A stretch of 64,000 bases of DNA, taken from the NCBI GenBank assembly GCA_037043235.1, contig JAWRVZ010000013.1, positions 5,393,501-5,457,500 of the forward strand, given 5' to 3'. Numbering within the stretch: the first letter of the stretch is position 1; the number at the start of each line of letters is the position of its first letter. The notes under the pieces are model-generated. The model was not told the DNA's origin. It did not search any database and was given only the letters and a program-made list of their open reading frames with translations. Position numbers and translations under genes: made by a program. Below, piece after piece: positions 13,480 to 25,784 of the stretch. Origin of the DNA: Rhodeus uyekii (Eukaryota; Chordata; Actinopteri; Cypriniformes; Acheilognathidae).

Positions 13480-16400
13480 ATTTTCAGTTCCTACTGGCCT
13501 TGTCACATTCACAAGACAATGTTTGAACACTATTCCAAAATGGGAAAGGTACACAAGTTTAAATACATATTTATTGTGCTTGGTTGTCAGTGTTGTTACT
13601 GGGTTTATTCAATGACTTCTTATACTTGGATGGATACTTTCATTTTATATATAATTATTTTCCCCATGTTTAATTAACATGTGCATTTTCTTTGAGGGGT
13701 CAATAAACCTTATTTTGTTTATCGTTGTAGGTCACAAGGAAAGTCAACAAATAGCATATATACTGATTAAAACAAATGGAGTATTTGTCTGATTTTGTAT
13801 TTTTGAATGTACTACAGCTAGAGGGCTCTCTGACATTTAAAGTAGTTCACAAAGATCTCTCCTTGTGTTTGATAAATGAACCATGGCACCATGTAGTCAC
13901 TTTGGCCAATTGCTTCCTCTGGCCATGCAAAACCAACTCTGTTTTGCTTATTAGAGAACTCTTACCGCTGAGATGATTATATTTTTAATTGCTTAAGTCA
14001 TGATTGTAACCTTCCGATCCTAGTTCACTATAGAATGTTTAGCCGCGTCTATAAATGATGCAGTTATTTAACACTTCATATAAACTAATGTTTTAGTAAG
14101 TGCTTATTTTGCCTGTAGTGTTTTGATGAAATTTTATTTCTGACCTTTAGCTCAAAGACACAGCTGACCCGTCTTCATATCACCTGCAAGGGCACCATAG
14201 AGACTGAGGGCTATGGGATGCTTCAGGTGAGAATGTCATGCATGGGTAGCTTAGTTTTCACTGTGACGTCTGTCAAATATAAGATTACTTTGATTGGCAC
14301 AGAAGACCCTTTCTGTCATTCTTCCTCCCACCTCAATAAGACATGTCTGCATTATTAAAATATAGTCTATTATAGTGTATTTTTGTGTAAAATGTGCTCA
14401 TTTGGTTTCAGCTGTTGAACGAGAACACAAATAGACACAAAAAAACAGTATTTCCCCACACTATCATTCTTCCAGTTTAGCATACTTTTTTTCTCATTTC
14501 TTTTTTAATTTCCTTTTGAAAGCGTATGAACTTTTTATTTTTATACTTTGTCACCTTTAATACACTGTCACCTTCCATTTTAAAATATATGTCAATTTAT
14601 TTCTGTGAATATACATATATTTTGTTTAGATCAAAATATGCATATTTGATTATTATACAATTTCTGGATTTTTGTTGATTTTTTTTTAAATCTTATATTT
14701 GTTGTTGGTGGTGAGATTTAAAAATTTTTTTTGAGTGTAACGTCATTAAAGATTTGAGACTGTGACCCAATATGAGTGCCATGCAACAAAAAAACAAAAC
14801 AAAAAAACTACCATATCTCAGTTTTGACCTAGCCGACTGAGGTTCTGCAGCTCCGTCGGCCCCGATCACGTCCCTCCCTGCACCTCTCCAGTTCATTGCA
14901 GAGTCTGTCTGCCGGGGTCCTCTGCCCTGCTCTCCTTTTCCCATCTCTCCCCAGTTGGGGCAGGGCACACTCTGACAGCTGATGGGCACACATGAACAGC
15001 CCTGGGAGGTCCCAGGAGTCCAGGGTCCTGCCGGCCAGATTGACGGATGTTTCCGGAAGGGTGGGACGGTCTGACAGGTTGTCAGTAGTGCTGAGGAGAG
15101 GCGGGGCAGTCAGAGCTGGAGTTGAGTGACCTGATCAGCGAGATCATCTGGCAGCCTGCCAACCTCCCTCCCCTTTTCTCCTCCATCTCACTGTGGCCCA
15201 GTGAGTCTGGCCTGACAGCCTGCAAAACAGCCTCAAAGGGGTCCTACACTTCCCTTGTTTACCTTTTCAAAGCTGTCCTAGGCCAATATTAGCACTGCTA
15301 CCCACACCCCCAGTCTTTGAAATATAAAAATGCATAACAACAGGAGACAGCACTGAAGCAATATGTTTCACAACAGATTTTAGCAGTGCCACAAAGCACT
15401 CCTGTCTTCCTTGCGTCCTTCTCCTGCTCTTAATGATTTGGGCAATTTTATTTAATGATTTGTTTTTATAATGCATTATGATGTGCATTAAAATGACGTC
15501 ATTTCAAAATTAAAAATACAAGATTATTACTTATGACAATAGCTTAAACTGTCTGCCTGGAAGCTGTGAATGCATTTGTTTATCATCTGACCTCAATGAC
15601 CATTGGTTAATAGAGCCATTATCCAGCATAAAGGTTATGGTGTTTGGCCTTGGCAACAACCTGCAGGTGACAGTGGCATTCCTGCACATGTTTTACCTCA
15701 ATTACCTCGTTTAGTAATTCGTTTATTTCTGTTTTTTTTAATCTGACATTTGTAAAAAAAAAATTTTGTTAATTTTACATTGGTGAAAATTAGTACATTT
15801 AGTGCATTTTCTCAATTCATCCGCCATCAGCAGGTCTAGCAAAAATAATTTTGGATTTGTACATGCACCAAAAATTGTGTACAAGTCGCAGAAAATTATC
15901 TCCTTTTATTTTACTAATCTTGTAGTTTTACGCACAGCCGGGTACAGCACTCTATTTTCCACCCCTGTGTATTTTAGCACCCTGTCCCTTTACCAAAACA
16001 TACAGTCTGGTGACGTCCTGGACAAACAGCCTGGCTTCCAGTCTTACCATTTGAATGTTCAGACAAATATCATAGATCTTTGTACCGTAACACAATTTCA
16101 CACCACCTTCAAGGATGAAATTGTTTGTTTTTTTACTTTCAGGCCAGCTGAACAATTTTGCTCTATGTATTTTTATTTGTGCTGCAGGTGGATTTTGCGA
16201 ACAGGCTGGTGGGTGGAGGGGTGACAGGTATGGGGTTAGTCCAGGAGGAGATACGCTTCCTCATCAACCCTGAGCTCATCGTATCACGCCTCTTCACGGA
16301 AGCCCTGGACCACGACGAGTGCCTCATCATCACAGGTCAGCACACACACATGCACAGGAGTGGAAACAGTCCACTCCTCCCTCCCGTCTGTCTTGTACAC

Positions 16401-19400
16401 CCATCTGATTGATGTCAGCCATCATTGAAGTGTCTCGTACCTCCCTTCTGGCTGTTCTGACACCTGTTTTCTAAAAAGTGAAAAAATATGTTTGCACTTG
16501 GATGAATCTATGGCTCATTATATAATAGGTTGGCATGGGAATCATTAACAAATCTGGTTCATTAACACAGGGGTTTTCAACTTTTTAGTTTCAAGGACCC
16601 TTAAATAAAGTGATCTTTTGGCAAGGGACCTCTTCCATAAAATATCGGCATTTAAACTGTGTGAGAAAAATATTATGACTGGGTTTTTGTGGGTCTTAAA
16701 AAGGTCTTAATTCACCTTACACAAATTAAAGCCGATCTTATATCATGTCATGAGCTGTGAAAACTTCACTCTAAGTTCTGTGAATTCCCTATATAATTAA
16801 TAAAATAAAATTCTGAGCCCATCGGCATAAAGTTATTTTAATCTTTAGACATTTGCACTGGAAAACATTTTTCAGTGTGATCAGAAGGTAAAGTATAAGA
16901 TATTTCCTTATTCTTGTAGTTGAGTAGAGCGATTCAAGCTTAGTTTTTTTGGAAAATGAAAGCAAAAAATAATGTATATCTGTTGGAAGTTGCGTTTTCA
17001 AACTGTTGCTAAAACAACTCATTGTGTTTCTCCCTGGACATTTACACTTGGAGAATATATTGATGTATAGTTTTCTCTTACGATTTAATCCTTTAAATTT
17101 TCTATACTTGGTTTTAAATAGGTCTTAAAGTCTTAAATGTACCTTCATAAAACCTGCAGAAACCCTGCATGATGATATTATAAAGATAGCATGTGGTTGT
17201 TTCTTTAAAAAAAAAAATCTTTTGTCACTAAAGAAAAGTACTAAAATATTACTTTTGTATTAAATAATAAAAAATATATATGTTAACAGTGCTTGTATAA
17301 ACAGGAAAATAAACATTTTAAATTAGAATTTAATTCTATAGTTCTTATCACAAATAAAAATTTCTTTAGAAAGCATTATGAAACATAATATTTTCAAATT
17401 TAGGAAACATTAAAACGAGTGTGTTAGTTGTTGTTTTTTTATACTTCAAGCAAACTTTGACTTGCCTAAACAACAAAACGTGTGTGTGCATACATATGTT
17501 AATATGTATGTGTGTGTGTGTACACAATGCCCTCCACAATTATTGGCACCCCTGTTTAAGATGTGGTCGTGGACTTCTAAAAATTATCTCTTTTTTTAAA
17601 CAACATAGAACCCAAATTCAAAAAAGAGAAAAATCCAACCTTTCATTTAATTACATTACTTTGGTGGTATAAAAAAATCCCACATTTAGAAAAAAAAAAT
17701 AATCATGTGTCTTGAAATCATTATTGGCACCCCTAACAATTCCTCTGAAAAATGTAATGGATTTTTTTATACATATTTTTTTTTTTCTGTAGTTGCTAAA
17801 GTTGGTCAGGGTATCTAGGAACTTTTAATTATTAGTTCATGACATGATACAGAGGCCTAATTCTCTTACCCATTCGTCAACATGGCAAAGACAAGAGAGC
17901 ACACCATTCAAGTAAGGCAGTTTTGTGTCGACCTTCATAAGTCAGGCAATGGCTACAAGAAAATAGCCACTCACCAACTTGCCCGTATCTTCAGTCAGAG
18001 GAATCATTAAGTTTAAAACAACTGGAACAGTGACAAACAAGGCTGGAAGAGGTCCCAAGTTTATCTTGCCACAACGCACAGTTTAGAGAATGGTAAGGGA
18101 AGTAAAAAAAATAAAAAGTAAAAGTAAAAAAAGCTCACTGTCACAGAATTGCATCAAAGAGTGGCATCTTGGGAAAACTCTCACAAAGTCTCTAAAACAA
18201 CCATCAGACGCTCTCTACATGCCAACAAGCTGTTTGGGAGGCATGCAAGGAAAAAGCCTTTTCTCACTAAACGTCTGGAGTTTGCTAAGTGTTACTGGGA
18301 CTTCAACTGGGATTGTGTGCTTTGGTCAGTTGAGACTAAGATTGAGCTTTTTGGCAACAAACACTCTTCATGGGTCAGGCGTAAAACAAAAGATGAGCAT
18401 GTAAGATTAAAACTCTAACTGAATGTTTGCGCGCCTGTAAATTACATCCGCAAGTGGATAACAGATCTACACGTGAAAAAATGGGAACCCGCAAGCTCAT
18501 TTTAATTCCTCGCGCGTGCATGAAATCTCATCTGCGAACATTGCCCACACACGCGAACATTGCCCACATCTTCTCTCGACTGCTGTTTTTGCTCACGCAA
18601 CACTTTTATTTTACTCGACGAACACGTGAAGTGAAGTAGTGAGGCGGCATGGGCTGCTCCGAGTGCTCGACCACCTATTTTAGTTGTATTTACTATATTT
18701 TAAACTGTTGCGTTCCTTCACTTTTTATTGCATACTGTCACTTCTTGCTGTACCAGGGGTGTCACTAGGTCGCTTTTCTACTCAGCCCCTTTAAAAATTG
18801 TGATAAGGTCTGTAATCTGTACACACATTCGTGATCGACTTTAAACCTCATATGAAAATTCAGCTCCTCCCCATCTTTTAGTCAGTGGCAGAAGCAGAGG
18901 ACAGCTAGACAAGGTTTATCGATATATTCTCATGACTTCTGCATCTGCCGTTCTTTGTCATAAATGCTTATATAATTTAATGCGGGAGCGATAAGAAACG
19001 AGTTTAAAGCTCTGCAACAACCACTGTAAAGTTTTCACTCCAATGCTTTCCTCAAGTGAAAATGGAACGTGAAGACATGCTTCAGACATATTCTGGATGT
19101 GGCATTAACATCATGCGTGCACAGAAATTATTAAATACACAAACAAAGTATATTGGCTTAACCTGGTTGCCTTCATGTTCATTTACTAAAAATTTGAGTT
19201 GAAAGTGTTTATTCAACAAACTCAAAATAATGTTATTGCAACAACATTTGTGAACCTAATCTGATTTATGAAAAGTTGAACGACGATATTTCTTTTTTTA
19301 ATTCACGATATTCAATAGCAGACAACACTGTCAATGCTCTGATTTATCAGAGTGAATGACTGAGACAAACATCATGTAGTTATTTTGTTCTACTAAATAA

Positions 19401-21977
19401 TGAGATAGCAGCTGATTGTGACATTTTATAGCCTTGGAGTATAGAGACTTGTGGGGTTTTGATGTCACTTTGAATTATAGAAGTGGAAAATTGATAGATT
19501 CATGATCTGTTGTTTGTTTTTAAATAGAAAAAAAAGGAGTGGTTTAATATAGGGCAGATTAAAACATTACAGTGGTTTGTCTATTCTAAATGAATATTAA
19601 ATGATATGATCTGGTCAGTTAAAACGATTTGAAATTAAATCAATATTCAGGGGGAGTGCCAGTGCTTTATTCTTTCTACTTCAAGCACTGGATTCCAAGT
19701 AATTATCTAAAGAGATAGTTCACCTAAAATGAAAATTCATATAGAATTCAAATAAAATATCATGAGGAATTCATTCAAAATTGCACTTCATTCATTGAAA
19801 AGATTCCTTCACATTGATGACACCACTGTCACAGTATTTTAATACATTGTTTGAAGGAAACCATTGATCTAAATGAACATCATGAAAATCATTTTGCTTG
19901 TTTTGGACCATCAATTAGGGTAGGGTAATTATGGACTTTATTAGGTATTTATGTTTAATGCAGGCATCAATTATCATGAGATCAGGTTTGTTTCCATCCA
20001 CTAATGAAGTCAGTGGCTGTAATTACAGTTTTCCAACACTGCATATAGTGAGCTGAGTAGCACAATGCATGTTTTTGCTGCAAGTAATTTGCCATTGCTC
20101 ACTGAAGATTGTGTGTATACTTTCAGCTACATTCTTCGCTCCCCGTCTTCCCTCCTCATCCAATTTGAACGTAAATCCATTACATTGATTCACGCTGGAG
20201 TCAGGGCAGCCCTGTTATTCCTCATTTCTCTCTAGCTGAATTGCCCTATTCTTCACCCTCCAACTGACTGTGCTTGAGTCAACACGTTAAGTGACACCCC
20301 CCCCCCCCCCCTTCCCTCTCACTTCACATATCTCCCTCTTCCTCTGTCTCTCTCTCTGTCCCAATGCTATTCTTCCATCACTCTGTTCCTCCTTTATGAA
20401 CTGCTCTTTGACTGAGTTGTAGCATTGGAGAGGAGACCAAGTCATGAGTAAGTGTCCTGCATCTGATACATTAATTTATCAAAAAAGTGCTGTTTAAATG
20501 CTGCCTAAAAGAACTGCCACTCTGTGTTTTATTAAACAGCAATATTGCAATATATGTAATTTACTCCTCATTAAGGTTCTAAACCTTTATGACTTATGTT
20601 TATGACAACTAAAAATCAGGTCAGGAATCTTGGTGTGATTTTGGAGTCAGACCTGAGTTTCAGTAGCCATATAAAAACAATAACTAAATCAGCATATTAT
20701 CATCTCAAAAATATTGCAAGAATTAGATGCTTTGTCTCCAATCAAGACTTAGAGAAACTTGTTCATGCTTTCATCACCAGCAGGGTGGATTATTGTAATG
20801 GGCTCCTCACTGGCCTTCCCAAAAAGACCATAAGACAGCTGCAGCTCGTACAGAACGCTGCTGCCAGGATTCTGAGCAGAACCAGAAAATATGAACACAT
20901 CACACCAGTCCTTAGGTCCTTGCACTGGCTTCCAGTTACATTTAGAATTGATTTTAAAGTACTGTTACTTGTTTATAAATCACTCAATGGCCTAGGACCT
21001 CAATGCATTGCAGATATGCTCATAGAATATAAACCTAACAGATCACTAAGATCATCAGGATCAAGTCACTTAGTAATACCCAGGGTTCACTCAAAGCAAG
21101 GAGAGTCTGCTTTTAGCTGTTACGCCGGCCGCAGCTGGAACCAGCTTCCAGAAGAGATCAGGTGTGCTCCAACAGTAGCCACATTCAAATCAAGACTCAA
21201 AACACATCTTTTTACCTATGCATTTGCTGATTGAGCACTGTGCTATGTCCGAACTGTTTGCATTTTATTTTATACGTATTATCTTTTTATTCTTTTAATC
21301 ATTTTTAATGTTTTACTTTTATCATTCTTCTTTATGTAAAGCACTTTGAATTACCATTGTGTATGAAATGTGCTATACAAATAAACTTGCCTTGCCTTGC
21401 CTTGCCTATGTTGTTCTGTGGAACATAAAAGAAGATATTTTGAAGAATATTGGTACAAACCGTACCCCATCCGTCCAACTATCCAATTTATTTTAGTATT
21501 TTTTTTATTTAAATGTAATTTTATTTTAACAAGTTTTCATTTTATTTCAGAATCGTTCGCATAATTGAACAGTCTCTTCAGTTTTGAGGTCCTAGTGCAG
21601 TCACAGCAATGTAGAAATATTGTGCTGCGATTGGCTGTTGCCCACTCTCAAACCTGCTGTCATGCTCATTTCTCATCCACCCATGCCTTCTGACATCTTC
21701 CAAACAAAGCACAGGACACAAACCATTGCGCAGATGCACAAACCATTAATCAATCAAAATCTTGTGCCTTTCAAACCCTTATGCGTATGTCATTTCCTGG
21801 AACACTAGAGAAGATTTGATCGTTTTTGTGCAGGAGTAGCTACACACCATTGAGAAGTCATTTTTAGAGCTGTTCTAGTGGGTTAAAATTCTAGGAAATC
21901 AGCCTCAAAGTCACTGTGAACTTGAGTGCTTTCCACCCTGTCACAAAATACCCTCTCTCGGAATCAAGCTCAGATAT

Positions 21978-22017
<40 letters not shown>

Positions 22018-25000
22018 GCTTACGTCCTCTCTCTCACCCCTTCTGCCCTCCCTTTCCACTTAACAATATTACCTCTGGCCACAATGAATGACTGCAGGAA
22101 CGGCCTTCTCTAATGGATCCAGCCATTCCATCACTGTTATTACAACAAAAGAAATATTCATCGTCATCTCCGATTCTATTGCACTGCAACTCGCCTTTGC
22201 AGCAAATCATATCCCGCCAGTAATGCATCATGACACAGGCTCTTTAATGCACACTTTCTGCATCAGTACAGTTGGCAGAAATGCTGAAGTACCGGTACTG
22301 GGACTGGATTTTAATCTTGTGATTGATCTTTGTCAGAGTGCCAAAACTGGCCACAAACACTAATTAGATCAAGGTGAGGGTGGAGGATTCTGGAGGTCTT
22401 TGTGACAGTAGGAAGATTTTTGATTGTTTTTTACGTCAGGATATGATTTGCCACGGAAAAATAAATGGCCTAAAAATATGTATATATTTTATAATAATAG
22501 TTTCCTTTTTATAATAAAGATTCCATAGGTGTTTATTTGTTTTCATGCTTGAATGTTTAAAAATTACATTATATTCCACAAATTTTACAATGTTGCTGTT
22601 CACCTCTTGTCAGTTACACTCAGTAACACTCTCTATGATCAACTTAGCTCATGGTGCTTTTGGGAAATGCAGCCATGTTTAGTTCCTTTCTTTCTGAAAA
22701 GCACAGGATGCTCTGATTGGTCGGTTAAACCAGTGTGTTGTGATTGGTGAACTGTTTCAGAAATGTCAGGGCACTAACCATAACCGTGACTTTCAACAGG
22801 CTATTAATGCAGCTCATCCAGGCCTTTTTTAATGAGAGATATTGTAATGTGTACATTACTGGAAGAAAATTGGGCGTTTCAGGGAGCCTGATATAGAGAA
22901 TAGCTATCTTTGGAGTGTACTTTGTGCTTTGTAACTTTGCAGACCTTTTGTTACTCAGACAGTAACATTACTCACTAAAAAAAAATCTTACCTCTGCTCA
23001 CATTTTGTGATTAACTGAAATGATTTCTGTCTATAATATTGTGGGGACAAGAAAATGTTATGCACTATGTTGTGGAATTGACCCACTTTTTATGTTTTCA
23101 TATTTTGTTTATTTACTCATCTTTCAGGCACAGAGCAATATAGCAAGTACTCTGGATATGCAGAGAGCTTCAAATGGAAAGCCAATCACAAAGATGACAT
23201 ACCCAGGTAACATTTTGGATTGCTGATGATAATGACTTTAGGAAACACCTCTTAAATGGGTTTCTACGCTTTTTAAAATGTAATTAATTGTACTGAATAT
23301 AACCAAGCATCAACCTAGTAAAAATGAGGAAATCCCTGAATAAAATAAACATCTTTTCCCTTGCTCAGAGATGGGTGGCAGCGGAGGTGCACCGAGATTG
23401 TGGCCATGGATGCACTGAAATACAGGGATTTCATGGAACAGTTTCAACCTGAGAAAATGACCCGGGAGCTTAACAAGGTCAGCAAAGGATTCAAGCAAAT
23501 ATTGTGCAGTGTTTCTCTCCAATGACATGAAAGAACAAATCCTTGACCTCCATCAAGCCTTTTATTATCTTAACCATGCCAATCTGTGTTGCTTAGAGAA
23601 TTTAATGAGGCATGACATGAGTGTTCTTGTTAGACTCTCTTGTATTCTGCAGTGATTGTTTCTCTATCATTAAAGGATGTATTCTTTTTCCAGGCATACT
23701 GTGGTTTCATGCGGCTAGGAGTGAACCCTCAGAACCTCTCTGCTGTTGCCACAGGGAACTGGGGATGTGGTGCGTTCAGAGGTGACACTCATCTCAAAGG
23801 TACATGCAGGTCCTCAAAAAAGTGAAGCTACAATTTTCAAGATGCTTGTATAGGATTTCTTTCAGACATTTCATGCACCCATGTTAAAACGCTCGCCGTT
23901 CGTTGTATTCCAGCTGTTAATTATTGTCATGTTATGGGTGAACTCATAAATGGCTGATATTAAAAGTCCTTATTTGTTTTGTCTAATTAAAAAAATACTA
24001 AAATCACAGCTATTTTATTTAGTCTTCACAACGTTATAATAGAGAGTTTAAAATGCTGTATGTAATCATAAATAGTTGAGTATATTTATTTCTAGATTTT
24101 ATTCTTTTCTGGTTTTGTGTTTTGTCATTTAGACAAAACAGAGAAGCTCTTTCACTTTTTTTTTCATCCAAGACATGTTTTTTTCTCATTTTCCTGTTAT
24201 TGATCAGCTGATGCACATTTATCTTTTCCATTATAAGTGCAAGTGATTTTCCAGCCTCATCCATAAATTCATAGCGAGCTTGTGACTTTGCCCGCTGATC
24301 ATTTTCATTGATCATTGGAGGCCCGTTGCATGAGATGATTCCATCTTTGGTAGTTAATTATTGTTGAACCAGTGTGTGTTTGTATGTGATGTCTCCCATT
24401 GACTTATCAAACAGTAAATTCTTCTTAATGCTGGGTTATTTTGGGCCAATCTGTTTAGTTTAGCACTGGTTTGACTAGTTGTAATTGTTTGCTCCCATTT
24501 GAACATTCATTCTTCAGTGGGCTACATTCAACCTCTTTAAATATTTAAAATCTTTAGACTCAATTTGAAGCTGGGTGACTAAGATTGAGTCTCTTAATAG
24601 AGGTTGTTAGACATGGATTATTTACCTTATAAAAATAAATTGGATGTGTCAGTCATTTTCTCTACAGCTAGCAAAACTAAAGAATTCACACTATGCCATC
24701 AATGATGTATCACACCATATTTTATTCATTTGGGCTGGGCACAATGGGCAGCTCGGTATTTACTGGGGACCTTCAGATAATATTAACAATATATCATAGA
24801 GCATGCAGTAGTTGATTGACCCTTCATTGCGCTGATGGGGGTGGGAGGGGTAAATCTACATTTGTTTTTTTTTTCCTTTCCCATGTTCCCATGCATTGAC
24901 TGGAATCCATGTGTAAATGTATGCATGTTATTTATCTTTAGCGATGTGTGCAGCAAAGAGAAATGAATATGAAAGGCTTCCTAAATGGTTTTTATGTATC

Positions 25001-25734
25001 ACTATCGAATGTGTCTGTTTGTCCTTCCAGCTCTGCTGCAGTTGATGGCAGCTTCTGAGGCAGGGCGAGATGTGGCCTACTTCACATTTGGAGATGAAAG
25101 ACTCATGGGGGATGTGTATGACTTGTACATCTTTCTTAAAGAGAATAGCGTCACAGTCGGTAAGAGGCCTGCTACATGTGCTTCATTCTGTGTCAGATCT
25201 GACACGTATTATAAAAATGGATGTTTGTCCTGTTCTTATTGGAGGTCGACGTCATTTTATTTTAAAAAAACAATATTGTTTTAAAAATAGACAGGCTGAC
25301 AGAGTTGTTCAAAGGTTTTGGGTTGGCAAGCCTCTTATGCTCAACAAGGCTACATTTACAGTAAAAACAGTAAAATTATGAAATATGATTTAATTATTCA
25401 ATATTCAAATGCCAAATGTATTTTGTATAAATGTCTATAAATGCAACAAAAAATACCCTGGCTAATTAAATATGACAGTACATATAACCATTTAAAAATT
25501 CCTGCAATATTGAGCCATTTGTTTTACATAATTAAATGATACCGTTAATGCTCTTCGGTATTTTGAAGTTCTCTGTTTCTGTCCCGTTTTTCTTTTCTGA
25601 CATTTATTGAAACCTTTTTGAGAAAACTCTGTCAGCCATCTATTGTACTAAAGTGGAGACGGCAGTAAACTTGTGCACCCTGTGATTTATGAATGGCTCT
25701 GGATTTGGCTGACGCCATGATGCTCACCATCCCT

Positions 25735-25784
<50 letters not shown>

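Larger units (their letters stand above)
16336..23127. other. Large PARG intron (6.8 kb)
   Basis: The longest PARG intron in the window, expanded by the truncated Tc1, the L2-like LINE, hAT-like and other repeats and two simple repeats. 18640-19700 and 22030-23100 show nothing recognisable. Confidence 0.6.

Noticed and set aside
13239..13526. + strand ORF reading through a Cys/Val-rich segment between two PARG exons
   Set aside because: It contains one true exon (13280-13359) plus intron and the TG repeat; the spliced frame is different.
14693..14989. - strand ORF of 98 codons in a PARG intron
   Set aside because: Low-complexity start and no family resemblance; it only reflects the GC-rich block.
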